NCBI RefSeq assembly: GCF_013372145.1
Contig: NZ_CP053827.1
Span: forward strand, 434,001-498,000
From: Campylobacter hyointestinalis subsp. hyointestinalis
Lineage (GTDB): Bacteria; Campylobacterota; Campylobacteria; Campylobacterales; Campylobacteraceae
Direction: 5' to 3'
DNA length: 64,000 nucleotides
The notes beneath the pieces are model-generated. The model made no database searches. It was not told the origin of the DNA and was given only the letters and a program-made list of their open reading frames with translations. Shown piece by piece: positions 55,781 to 64,000 of this stretch. Numbering within the stretch: position 1 is the stretch's first letter; every line of letters begins with the position of its first letter. Both the position numbers and the translations under genes were made by a program.

Positions 55781-56908
55781 ATGAAATATGCTGAGTCTAC
55801 ACTATTTGTTTGGAATAAAGACTTTGAAACAAACATACCTTTAGTCGATGAAGAGCATGTGCATTTAGTAGAACTCATAAATGAACTTATCTTAAAAATT
55901 TCCAATCAAGAAGCTTTAGAGATAGCCGATATCTCTTCTGTTTTTAACAAACTTTTTGATTATGCAAAGTATCATTTTGGTGATGAAGAAAGCATAATGA
56001 TCGAAAGCAAATTATATCCAGATTTTATCAGAGAACACGCGTACAATCACAAGATGTTTTTGCAAGAAGTTGAAACACTATATAATGAGTTTTTAGATAG
56101 CAAAGATTATAAAAAAAATCTTAAGGATATGATCGATTTTCTTATAAATTGGCTTGCTTTTCATATACTGGGTCAAGATAAGAAAATGGCAAAACAGATA
56201 GAGCTTATGAATCAAGGATATAGTGCAAAGCAAGCCTTTGAGATGGTTGATCAAATTCACGAATCAAACGAAACCCAGCCTCTTGTTAATGCTTTAAATA
56301 ATATGCTAAATACATTATCTAGAAGAAATAAAGAGCTTTTGTCTCTTAAGAAAAATTTGGAACAAAAAGTAGAAGAAAGAACGACCGAGCTTATGGAGGC
56401 AAATAGACATCTTGAGTATTTATCTACTACAGATCAACTAACTGAGCTAAAAAATAGACGTTATGCTATGGATGCTCTAAATATGCTTTGGTATTCTACT
56501 TGTAAATTTACGGATTCTATCGCTGTTTTGATGATAGATCTGGATCATTTTAAAGAAGTAAATGATAATTACGGTCATGATTGTGGCGATATCGTCTTAA
56601 AAACTGTAGCTGTAACGCTAAAAGATTCTGTAAGAAACGATGATATAGTTTGTAGGCTTGGCGGAGACGAGTTTTTGATAATATGCCCACACACGTTTTT
56701 ACAAGGCGCTATAAAAGTAGCAAATAATATCTTAAAAGAGATAAAAAAGCTTAACGTTTCTATTGATGGCGGGTTTTGGAGCGGTAGTGCAAGTATCGGC
56801 GTAGCCTCAAGCGATCCTAAAATGCAAGGCGTAGAAGATCTAATAAAAAGAGCAGATGATCAAGTCTATAAAGCAAAAGAAGCTGGTAAGAACTGCGTTA
56901 AATTTTAA
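55781..56908 (+). CDS. Hemerythrin-GGDEF diguanylate cyclase
   Basis: A 375-residue soluble protein. An N-terminal bacteriohemerythrin domain (about 8-150) has all expected di-iron ligands: His in VDEEHVHLV, His/Glu in YHFGDEESIM, two His in EHAYNHKMF, and His/Asp in FHILGQDKKM. A coiled-coil linker (about 180-215) follows. The GGDEF domain (about 215-375) has the intact signature at residues 294-298 (RLGGDEFLII) and an RxxD inhibitory site at R285-D288. It should make c-di-GMP under control of O2 or iron redox state. The G9 tract lies in its leader. The downstream arsB starts 10 bases later. Confidence 0.95.
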   Translation: MKYAESTLFVWNKDFETNIPLVDEEHVHLVELINELILKISNQEALEIADISSVFNKLFDYAKYHFGDEESIMIESKLYPDFIREHAYNHKMFLQEVETLYNEFLDSKDYKKNLKDMIDFLINWLAFHILGQDKKMAKQIELMNQGYSAKQAFEMVDQIHESNETQPLVNALNNMLNTLSRRNKELLSLKKNLEQKVEERTTELMEANRHLEYLSTTDQLTELKNRRYAMDALNMLWYSTCKFTDSIAVLMIDLDHFKEVNDNYGHDCGDIVLKTVAVTLKDSVRNDDIVCRLGGDEFLIICPHTFLQGAIKVANNILKEIKKLNVSIDGGFWSGSASIGVASSDPKMQGVEDLIKRADDQVYKAKEAGKNCVKF

Positions 56909-56917
56909 ATCATTAGT

Positions 56918-58171
56918 ATGCTAATAGCCGGTTTTATATTTATCATTACTCTTTTGCTTATTATCTTTAGGCCATTTGGATTAAAGATAGGAACTAGTGC
57001 TGTAATGGGAGCTTTGGTAAGTCTCTTTTTAGGCGTGGTTAGTTTTGATGATACTTTAGTAGTTTTAAGCGTAGTTTGGGACGCGACGCTAACTCTTGTA
57101 GGCATTATCATTATGTCTATGATCCTAGATGAGATAGGATTTTTCGAGTGGTGCGCACTTCATTTATCTAAGCTTTCAAAACAAAACGGCCATTTGATGT
57201 TCGTGTATGTTCTTTTGTTTGGTTCTGTAGTTTCAGCTCTATTTGCAAATGATGGCGCCGTACTGATACTCACGCCTATACTTTTAGCCAAGATGAAAAT
57301 ACTTCAGCTAAAAATCAAAACTATGATAGCTTTTCTACTAGCTGGTGGTTTTATAAGCGATAGCGCGTCTTTGCCTTTTGTGTTTTCAAATTTGACAAAC
57401 ATAATAACCGCAAATTATTTTAAGATAGGATTTAGTCAGTACTTTGCAAATATGGCTCTTGCTTATGTTGTAAGCACTGCGGCTTCTATAGTTGTTTTAT
57501 GGATAGTTCTTAGAAAAGATATCCCGCCAAAGATAAATACAAATTTGCTAAAAGATCCTAATAGCGTCATCAAAGACATAAGTATTTTTAAGTTTTCATG
57601 GTTTTTTATAGCAATTCTGCTTTGTGGATACTTTGTAGGAGATATATACGGACTTCCGGTGAGTTTATTTGCTTTGAGTGGTGGCGTTTTACTTCTTATT
57701 GTAAGCTCACATACCAAAGTCATCAAAGCTAGCAAGATCATCAAAAACGCTCCTTGGCAGATAGTTTGGTTTAGCATAGGACTTTATATCGTTGTTTATG
57801 GTTTGAAAAACGGCGGAATGAGTGAGTATATAGCAAATTTGATATCAAAAGCTGCATTACATGGCGAGTTTTACGCTGTTATGACGACTGGGTTTTTAAG
57901 TGCTGCGATGTCTGCAATTATGAATAATCTACCTACAAATATGATAATGAATATATCGCTTTATGGCGCTAATGAAACTCTAGCTTACGCAAATATTATA
58001 GGTTCAAATTTAGGTCCAAAAATGACACCTTTTGGTAGTTTGGCAACTCTTTTATGGTTGCATGTTTTAGAGAAAAAAGGTGTAAAAATAGGATTTTGGG
58101 AGTATAGTAAATTTGGTATTTTAGTTACTTTGCCAGTGCTCTTTGTAACTCTTTTGGCTCTGATTTTTTAG
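56918..58171 (+). CDS. arsB: ArsB-type arsenite efflux permease
   Basis: A 417-residue, about 11-12 TM carrier of the ArsB/NhaD superfamily. FGSVVSALFANDGAVLILTPILLA is the hallmark ArsB stretch (TM4). SASLPFVFSNLTNIITANYF and the repeated AIMNNLPTNMIMNISLYG near the end agree, as does the terminal NIIGSNLGPKMTPFGSLATLLWLH. It exports arsenite/antimonite, using membrane potential. No arsR or arsC is seen beside it, and it lies 10 bases behind the diguanylate cyclase, so both may share the transcript with the G tract. Confidence 0.92.
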   Translation: MLIAGFIFIITLLLIIFRPFGLKIGTSAVMGALVSLFLGVVSFDDTLVVLSVVWDATLTLVGIIIMSMILDEIGFFEWCALHLSKLSKQNGHLMFVYVLLFGSVVSALFANDGAVLILTPILLAKMKILQLKIKTMIAFLLAGGFISDSASLPFVFSNLTNIITANYFKIGFSQYFANMALAYVVSTAASIVVLWIVLRKDIPPKINTNLLKDPNSVIKDISIFKFSWFFIAILLCGYFVGDIYGLPVSLFALSGGVLLLIVSSHTKVIKASKIIKNAPWQIVWFSIGLYIVVYGLKNGGMSEYIANLISKAALHGEFYAVMTTGFLSAAMSAIMNNLPTNMIMNISLYGANETLAYANIIGSNLGPKMTPFGSLATLLWLHVLEKKGVKIGFWEYSKFGILVTLPVLFVTLLALIF

Positions 58172-58267
58172 TTTGGCATTTTTTAATAAAATAAGCAAAT
58201 TTTACCCTATTTATAGCAATTTAAGATAAATTAGCATACAATTATTTACTACTTAAAAAGGCTTATA

Positions 58268-61066
58268 ATGAAAAAAATATTTATATTTGTGACCTGCGTT
58301 TTGTTTGGCATAGAGCTTTATGGTGGCGTTTGGTGCAATAACGATGAAGGCAAAAGTAGCGTAGAGCAAACAAATGGAACTAAAAATATAAATTCTTTCG
58401 GAACAGATAAGGAAGATATTATAGTGCTAAATAACGTAGGTGCATATAAATTTAAGTTAGTGGGCGATAATATAAATACGCAACACGGTATTAATCATTG
58501 GGATCAATTATCTTTGCGTATTAAAACAGGTTTTGCAAGTAAAATTTCTGTAAAAATCACGAAAGTATATGAATATAATAATAGGTATTTTGATACTATC
58601 AAAGGCGAAACGGATATCAGAAATATATGGTTTAAATTTATAAAAAGCAATGTAACTAACTATGATAAAAAAGAAAGAGGCGGATTATGCTTCAATAGAA
58701 TGCTAAATAATGTAGAAGTAGGAGGATATGCTAAATTTGAAAATGGGATAGCATATCTGCCTAAAGATGATACTGTAAATATTATTTTTGAGGCATCAAA
58801 TCCTCAGTCAGATAAATATAAAAAATTTAAATTTGAAGCTGAGATTACAGTAGAACCGGATGATCGAAAATCTTCTTTGGGCAAGAATGGATTTCTAATA
58901 GTAAATGATCAATTTAATAAAGACGGTGATAGCGAAAATTTATATACTCAAATCGTTAAAAAACCTTTTAATGTCAAGCTTATAACAAATTTTAATAGGG
59001 ATCTTATCGAAAGAGATATAGCCTCTATAAGCATCACATTACATTCTAAAACAAGCGGCGATGCATTAAATGATGCTATAGAAAAGATAGATTTAAGTAA
59101 AGATGATATAAATAATCTAAATAATAAAAAAGATGATAGCTTGAAGATTATAAATCTTGATAATAAATTTAGCGTAGATAATTCTAAGAAAAAGTCGATA
59201 GATTACTCAAATTTATATTTTATGGTAAGAGTTGATTTAGAAAAATCATTTAAATCAGATACATTTGCTGCTAGACCAGCTAAGTTTAACAAAAGAGCTA
59301 GTTTTAATAAAAAAGATAGTCTGATAGGCGGGAAAAAGTATTATCCGCAAGCCGGTGATAGAAATGATTTCGTGTTTGTAGAGGCTTTAGATAATGAAGA
59401 CAGAGTGATAGATGATTATAATGTTATTTTAAAAGATCAACATTTGGAATTTGATAGAAGTGCAAATAGAACAAAAAATGAAGATGAGTTTTGCACTTAC
59501 TACTACGATGAAAATGGAATAAAAACCCTGCAAAAGATGGAGCCAAACAGTTTAGAAAACGTGTGGATTAAATTTAGTGAAGGTATTGGCACTATATACA
59601 CAAAATGCGAATATGACTCAGAAAATGAAAAAGAATTCAGTCAAGATAATATAAACAATGAATCTTGTTATTTTGTATATCCAGACATAGGACATACAAA
59701 AATAAGTATAACAGACAATAAAACAACTATTATTGACGAAGAGCAAGATGATTGCATATCTGGTAGTTCTTCATCAAAAACTACAAACGGAAAAATAGGT
59801 TGCAATGTCCAGTTAGAAAATGTAGGATTTCATACGTTTATACCATCAAGCATAAATTTCGTTTCGCGAGATATCTTAAATTATCACAATGATGATAAAA
59901 ACAATATCGGATTGACGTATTTATCAAAAAACGGTGAGTCATATGCACTAAGCAAAACGGACTATAATAATATATCCATGGCTGCTACTTTAAATTTGAG
60001 CATTGAGGCTCGCTTGGCTGATGGAACTCTACCAAAGCTGTATTCTAAAAACTGCTATGCTAAAAGTATTAAATTTAGTTTAGAAGATAAAAAATCGAAT
60101 AGTAGAGATATAAAGTTTTACGGTCTAAAACATGAAAATAAAGATGAAAATAAAGATGAAAACGCATATATAGCTATCAAATTTCCTACTGAAGATAATG
60201 ACAAAGTATTTTGGATAGATGAAAACACTTTTTTAGAAGGTAAATCGCTTACTCAAGTAAAGATGTCTATTGACAAAACAGATAAAGGCATAAATCCTAT
60301 CATCGTAAAAACAAGCGATATTGACATCAAAAATCCAGGTGAATTTAGCGGAGACATATCTAAGGTAGAAAATCTTACACAAAATGATAAGATCACTATA
60401 AAAGTAGATGATATAAAAAACGATAATGATAAAACGGGTAACTTTTTTTACGGTTCGCTTATCATTCCTGATGTTTCGATAGACGAAGAGAAACGAAAAT
60501 CTGGTACTGAAGCGACTGCTACTGCTTATTACAGCGTATTTTGCGATGATGAGTGTATAAATGGCGTAGTCGCGTCTGAAGAAGATAAAGATATTTATAA
60601 AAATATCATAATAAAAATGATAGGCGAAATGGATGATAGGAGCAATGTGCCAGGTAATCAAGGATTTTATATAAGCAAATTTGTAGATGACAATATCATA
60701 AAAACCAAATACAAGCCTGAAGACAACGACGTCAGTGCCGTTATCAGTAAAATTGACGATAAAGAAACCAAAGATGGATGGGGACAAGTCGAGCTTACGT
60801 ATAATCCAACTGCCTTTGTTCGGAAAAACATAAAATTCACTTCATATCTTGTTAAAGATGGTAAAGAAACAGATACTATCGCTACTTGGCTATATCCGAT
60901 CGAAGATACTCCTGCAAAAGATACCTTTTATGTTGAATTTGCCCCTAACACTGCATGGTTTGGTACTGGAAAAGCCGGACAAGTTATGGGCATAGGAGAA
61001 GACTATGATGGCAAAAGTACAAATGAAAAACAAAAAGGCAAAAGACAGCAACGTATCGACTGGTAG
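58268..61066 (+). CDS. Large secreted protein of unknown function (possibly MshQ/DUF6701-like)
   Basis: A 932-residue exported protein with signal peptide (FIFVTCVLFGIELYG). The body is beta-rich and charged, with scattered Cys (CTYYYDENG, YTKCEYDSE, CYAKSIKF, CDDECING). A short tandem repeat ENKDENKDEN occurs near residue 627. The C-terminal third (SIEARLADGTLPKLYSKNCY, then TWLYPIEDTPAKDTFYVEFAPNTAWFGTG and an ending RQQRIDW) resembles proteins linked to pseudopilus/MSHA-type systems in epsilonproteobacteria; this is from memory and uncertain. No membrane anchor is seen apart from the signal. It stands alone, downstream of arsB. Confidence 0.6.
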   Translation: MKKIFIFVTCVLFGIELYGGVWCNNDEGKSSVEQTNGTKNINSFGTDKEDIIVLNNVGAYKFKLVGDNINTQHGINHWDQLSLRIKTGFASKISVKITKVYEYNNRYFDTIKGETDIRNIWFKFIKSNVTNYDKKERGGLCFNRMLNNVEVGGYAKFENGIAYLPKDDTVNIIFEASNPQSDKYKKFKFEAEITVEPDDRKSSLGKNGFLIVNDQFNKDGDSENLYTQIVKKPFNVKLITNFNRDLIERDIASISITLHSKTSGDALNDAIEKIDLSKDDINNLNNKKDDSLKIINLDNKFSVDNSKKKSIDYSNLYFMVRVDLEKSFKSDTFAARPAKFNKRASFNKKDSLIGGKKYYPQAGDRNDFVFVEALDNEDRVIDDYNVILKDQHLEFDRSANRTKNEDEFCTYYYDENGIKTLQKMEPNSLENVWIKFSEGIGTIYTKCEYDSENEKEFSQDNINNESCYFVYPDIGHTKISITDNKTTIIDEEQDDCISGSSSSKTTNGKIGCNVQLENVGFHTFIPSSINFVSRDILNYHNDDKNNIGLTYLSKNGESYALSKTDYNNISMAATLNLSIEARLADGTLPKLYSKNCYAKSIKFSLEDKKSNSRDIKFYGLKHENKDENKDENAYIAIKFPTEDNDKVFWIDENTFLEGKSLTQVKMSIDKTDKGINPIIVKTSDIDIKNPGEFSGDISKVENLTQNDKITIKVDDIKNDNDKTGNFFYGSLIIPDVSIDEEKRKSGTEATATAYYSVFCDDECINGVVASEEDKDIYKNIIIKMIGEMDDRSNVPGNQGFYISKFVDDNIIKTKYKPEDNDVSAVISKIDDKETKDGWGQVELTYNPTAFVRKNIKFTSYLVKDGKETDTIATWLYPIEDTPAKDTFYVEFAPNTAWFGTGKAGQVMGIGEDYDGKSTNEKQKGKRQQRIDW

Positions 61067-61154
61067 ATCCATAGCATAAATTTACGTAAATTCCGGCGCA
61101 AACTGTTTGAAGAACTTAGCTATTATATGCGGATTTCTATCCTTACATTCATAA

Positions 61155-62246
61155 TTACTCAAGCAAGCTTGGATAGCTTCTTAAAAGCAAAGTGTAAGCG
61201 TGCAAGGCGCTTTGCTCTCTGATGTAGTCTCTATCGCCACTTAAGCTTAGTCTTTGAGTATAAATTTCTCCGTTTTTGTTCGTCACCGCAATATATACGG
61301 TTCCTACTGGCTTTTGCTCGCTTCCGCCATCAGGTCCTGCTATACCGCTGATAGCTATAGCAAAATCGCAGCTACAAAGCTTTATGGCTCCTAAGACCAT
61401 CTGTCTTACGCATTCATCACTTACTGCGCCAAAGTTTTGCAAAACTTCATCGCTTACGTCTATCCAGCTATGTTTTATGCTATTTGCGTATGTTACTACT
61501 GAGCCATCAAACACAGAGCTTACTCCGCTCACGGATCCAAGTTTAGCCGCGCAAAGTCCAGAGGTGCAAGACTCTGCAAATGTTATTTTTAAGTTCTTTT
61601 GTATGAGTTTTTTTGCTACAAATACAACTATATCTTTTTCGTTTATCATTTTACCGGTAAATAAATTTGAAGCGCTTTCTAAAAATCCGTCTATCTGTCC
61701 GTATCTGTTTGCGCTTACTTTAGCATAAGTAAGACCGGGTAAAAGCTCGGTAAGACTGATATTCACGTTGTAAGTGGTAGATAATGGCTCTAAGAGTATC
61801 TTTGCACTTTCTTTATCGACACCTAGTATATGAAAAAACTTCGAGTCTTGTTTGGTGTTTTGTAAAAAACTAGGAAGCTCTTTTGTAGGCGTAGCTTTTA
61901 TGAGATTTATAGAAGCGGTGTTTAAAGTGAGCAAAAAGCTGTTTTTGGCGTAATTTATGGCACGTGATGGGATGAGAGTATCTTCTTTTAGCTCTATAGT
62001 ATCTACGCTAAGAGTTGCTAGGATCTTGCTTAATGTATAAAAGTTGCTGTCATTTGCTATGATCGTTATGCATTCGTAATTTTTAGAAATATTTTCTATG
62101 TAAAATGGGAGCTCTTTGTCACCACCACCGGCGTATGATATCATACCTAGCTCACCGAAATAGTTTTCGTATTTGCGAAAAACGTAGTCTAAAAACGGCT
62201 TATTTATCTGCAATTCTTCCCCGACTATCAAGATGATATGTTTCAT
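61155..62246 (-). CDS. cinA: CinA-family protein (NMN amidohydrolase C-terminal domain)
   Basis: A 363-residue protein. The C-terminal CinA domain (about 205-360) has FAESCTSGLCAAKLGSVSGVSSVF, GSVVTYANSIKHSW and AISGIAGPDGGSEQKPVGTVYIAV, matching nicotinamide-nucleotide amidohydrolases (PncC), which return NMN to NaMN. The N-terminal half is shorter and differs from the usual MoCF-like CinA domain: the opening IILIVGEELQINKPF recalls, but does not keep, the GDELLxG pattern. ADP-ribose pyrophosphatase activity is therefore doubtful. It is 9 bases downstream of the small outer-membrane-like gene, on the same strand. Confidence 0.85.
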   Translation of the reverse strand: MKHIILIVGEELQINKPFLDYVFRKYENYFGELGMISYAGGGDKELPFYIENISKNYECITIIANDSNFYTLSKILATLSVDTIELKEDTLIPSRAINYAKNSFLLTLNTASINLIKATPTKELPSFLQNTKQDSKFFHILGVDKESAKILLEPLSTTYNVNISLTELLPGLTYAKVSANRYGQIDGFLESASNLFTGKMINEKDIVVFVAKKLIQKNLKITFAESCTSGLCAAKLGSVSGVSSVFDGSVVTYANSIKHSWIDVSDEVLQNFGAVSDECVRQMVLGAIKLCSCDFAIAISGIAGPDGGSEQKPVGTVYIAVTNKNGEIYTQRLSLSGDRDYIREQSALHAYTLLLRSYPSLLE

Positions 62247-62255
62247 ATTTTGCTC

Positions 62256-62873
62256 CTAGTATTTTATTGTAAAATTCATATACGTGTTTTGTGACTCATC
62301 ATTTGGCTTTGAATACATTATATTTATATTTAAATTTTTATTCAAAGACCAGTCTATATACGGACTGATTTCTTGCTCATCATTTTTTGATTTTATTATT
62401 GTACCAAATTTCGTATTATATAAAATTTCTCTGCTTATATCCAAATTTGGATACAGCACGGCTTCTTGTTCTTTGAGATTATAATTTGCATTTAGCTGAG
62501 TTTTTATAATGAAATCCACTATGGAAGTTTGATACTGTAAACTTAGATCGTTATTTGCGATGTAGTCTTTTTTGTTTTCGTTTTTATCTAGTTTGCTGCC
62601 CAAGTTTAGCTTGATGCCGCTTAAATATCTGTTTTCAAAACTTAGTGAGTTTATGCTTAAAATATCTATATTGTTTAAATTTGCACCGTTTTTATCAAGG
62701 TTTAAATTCGGACTTAGCAAGCTAACATCCTCTGATTTTATCCACTGGTTTTCTATGTATGTATCTGTTTTAAATGGGTTTATACTTATGGCGTTTCCGT
62801 TTTGTTTTATAAGATCGTCAAACGAGAAGATATTTGATATAAAAAATATCATTAAGAGACAAATTTTTATCAT
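62256..62873 (-). CDS. Exported beta-rich protein, possible small outer-membrane barrel
   Basis: A 205-residue protein not recognised by family. A signal peptide is present (MIKICLLMIFFISNIFSF). From about residue 75 on it shows alternating hydrophobic patterns (LSGIKLNLGSKL, LSLQYQTSIVDFIIKTQLNANY, NINIMYSKP) and ends TYMNFTIKY, with the aromatic final residue preferred by the Bam complex. That suggests an eight-stranded barrel. It is divergent from ileS and precedes cinA by 9 bases. Confidence 0.65.
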   Translation of the reverse strand: MIKICLLMIFFISNIFSFDDLIKQNGNAISINPFKTDTYIENQWIKSEDVSLLSPNLNLDKNGANLNNIDILSINSLSFENRYLSGIKLNLGSKLDKNENKKDYIANNDLSLQYQTSIVDFIIKTQLNANYNLKEQEAVLYPNLDISREILYNTKFGTIIKSKNDEQEISPYIDWSLNKNLNINIMYSKPNDESQNTYMNFTIKY

Positions 62874-62986
62874 TTTTTCTCCTTATTATTTTATGAAATT
62901 ATTGTATCATAAGCCGATAAATAAATCTTTTTTTTATCAAATTTTGGATAGAATCCATAAATTTAAAAAAATTCGAGGTTAAGATT

Positions 62987-64000
62987 ATGGATTACAAAGA
63001 TACACTGCTACTACCTACTACGGATTTTGCTATGCGTGGAAATTTAGGCGAACAAGAACCAAAACGCTATGCGAAATGGGATGAAGAAAAAGTTTATGAA
63101 AAGATGAAAGCCAAAAGGCAAAAAGCAAGCACTAGTTTTAATATTCACGATGGCCCACCATACGCAAACGGTCATCTTCACATAGGTCATGCACTAAATA
63201 AAATCTTAAAAGATATAATCACAAAAACCCATTATTTTTTCGGTGATAGCGTTAGATATACTCCTGGTTGGGATTGTCACGGTCTACCGATCGAGCAACA
63301 AGTCGAAGTCAAGCTTGGCGACAAAAAAAAGACTATGAGTAAATCGCAAATTAGGCAAGAATGTCGCGCTTGGGCTAGCGAATTTGTAAAGATCCAAAAA
63401 GAAGAGTTTAAATCTTTGGGCGTCCTTGGTGACTGGGACGAACCGTATCTTACCATGAAATATAAATTTGAAGCAAATATATATAGAACGCTTTGTGAAG
63501 TGGCTAAAAAAGGACTTCTTATAGAGAGAAGTAAGCCTGTATTTTGGAGCTGGGCAGCAAGAAGTGCGCTTGCTGAAGCTGAAGTAGAGTATGAGGATAA
63601 AGAAGATTATAGCTTGTACGTTGCTTTTGATCTAAGCAAAGAAGCGTGTGATAAACTTGGCGTGGGTAGCGCAAAAGCTGTCATCTGGACGACTACCCCT
63701 TGGACTTTAGTAGCAAATCAAGCCATTAGTTTAAATCCAAATGAAAAATACGCAGTAACAAAAGAAGGTTATATCATAGCTTTTCCTTTAAAAGAAACTT
63801 TGATAAATCAAGGCATAATAAAAGGTGAGATTATAAAAGAATTTGCTTCAATCGAGCTCGAGGGATTAAATGCGATAAACCCTTTGAACGGAAGATATTC
63901 TAAATTTATACTTGGAGAGCATGTTTTGATGGATGGCGGTACGGGGCTTGTACATACTGCTCCTGGGCATGGCGAAGATGATTATTTTGCAAGCTTAAAA
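62987..64000 (+). CDS. ileS: Isoleucyl-tRNA synthetase IleS, N-terminal part (3' end outside window)
   Basis: Charges tRNA-Ile. The first 338 codons are present and open to the window end; the full protein is about 920 residues. The class I HIGH motif occurs as [18 protein letters not shown], followed by [15 protein letters not shown]. The CP1 editing domain starts with [14 protein letters not shown] and includes [16 protein letters not shown], the editing-site His/Asp region. GAGG lies eight bases before the ATG, and a TAGAAT -10-like box near 62948 resembles the one before secA. Confidence 0.97.
   Translation, partial: MDYKDTLLLPTTDFAMRGNLGEQEPKRYAKWDEEKVYEKMKAKRQKASTSFNIHDGPPYANGHLHIGHALNKILKDIITKTHYFFGDSVRYTPGWDCHGLPIEQQVEVKLGDKKKTMSKSQIRQECRAWASEFVKIQKEEFKSLGVLGDWDEPYLTMKYKFEANIYRTLCEVAKKGLLIERSKPVFWSWAARSALAEAEVEYEDKEDYSLYVAFDLSKEACDKLGVGSAKAVIWTTTPWTLVANQAISLNPNEKYAVTKEGYIIAFPLKETLINQGIIKGEIIKEFASIELEGLNAINPLNGRYSKFILGEHVLMDGGTGLVHTAPGHGEDDYFASLK

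Noticed and set aside
60233-60787. 184-codon minus-strand frame within the 932-residue protein gene
   Set aside because: It is an aromatic-rich shadow frame opposite an Asp/Lys-rich gene, with no start signal.

Overview
The window reads as chromosome of a Campylobacter, most likely of the C. fetus / C. hyointestinalis / C. iguaniorum group. This rests on the AT-rich sequence, AGA/ATA-biased codon use, the 16S rRNA sequence, short-spaced AAGGA ribosome binding sites and extended TATAAT -10 boxes without strong -35s. Familiar Campylobacter blocks also occur: ppiD-like/ftsA/ftsZ, lolA/secA/lolC-like, futalosine menaquinone genes and a YedE-TusA (FdhT/FdhU) pair. The species call is an inference from memory of 16S sequences. 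Both ends cut genes: purL at the left, ileS at the right. I see no prophage, insertion sequence or CRISPR array.

Bases 1-9000: purine synthesis (purL, a TerB-DnaJ protein, purH), then a DUF2249-like / NnrS-like membrane protein / MIP18 (SufT-like) trio, a chemoreceptor with a CxxCH haem c motif in its periplasmic domain, a D-amino-acid transaminase and a small membrane protein. Bases 9000-21300: envelope and division genes (FUSC protein, FtsL-like protein, rsmH, ppiD-like, ftsA, ftsZ), a lipoprotein joining NlpC/P60 and M15 peptidoglycan hydrolases, a PIF1-like helicase and lolA. Bases 21400-36700: secA, a LolC-like permease, a long minus-strand operon (mqnE, purine permease, phosphoribosyltransferase, MFS, GT39-like protein, pseudopilin), a GlnD-like protein that lacks one expected catalytic Asp, glmS and an orphan Cache sensor protein.

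Bases 36670-46800: a two-component system downstream of psrABC-type polysulfide/thiosulfate reductase genes, then FdhT/FdhU, murI and a UbiD-type decarboxylase. Upstream of the decarboxylase is a compact element with Fur-box-like palindromes and a 13-codon ORF. Bases 47176-52883 hold one rRNA operon, 16S-tRNA-Ala-23S-5S. It lacks tRNA-Ile, and its processing stems can be traced directly. An AT-rich 1.2-kb stretch without genes, a ComEA-like protein and a nine-gene tRNA array follow. The array looks like tandem duplication of a Val-Asp-Lys-Glu unit, with CTC and CTT anticodons in some copies.

Bases 55500-64000: a G9 tract just upstream of a hemerythrin-GGDEF diguanylate cyclase (possible phase-variable c-di-GMP control), arsB, a 932-residue secreted protein, a CinA-family protein, a small outer-membrane-like protein and ileS.

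Themes that link the genes: respiration and redox sensing (haem chemoreceptor, hemerythrin cyclase, Psr reductase with its regulators, formate dehydrogenase accessories, menaquinone synthesis), cell-wall synthesis and division, and purine supply. The best candidates for new biology are the poly-G/hemerythrin-cyclase locus, the tRNA array with C34 anticodons, the haem chemoreceptor beside the NnrS-like trio, the inverted repeat abutting the response-regulator ribosome binding site, and the small element upstream of the UbiD gene.
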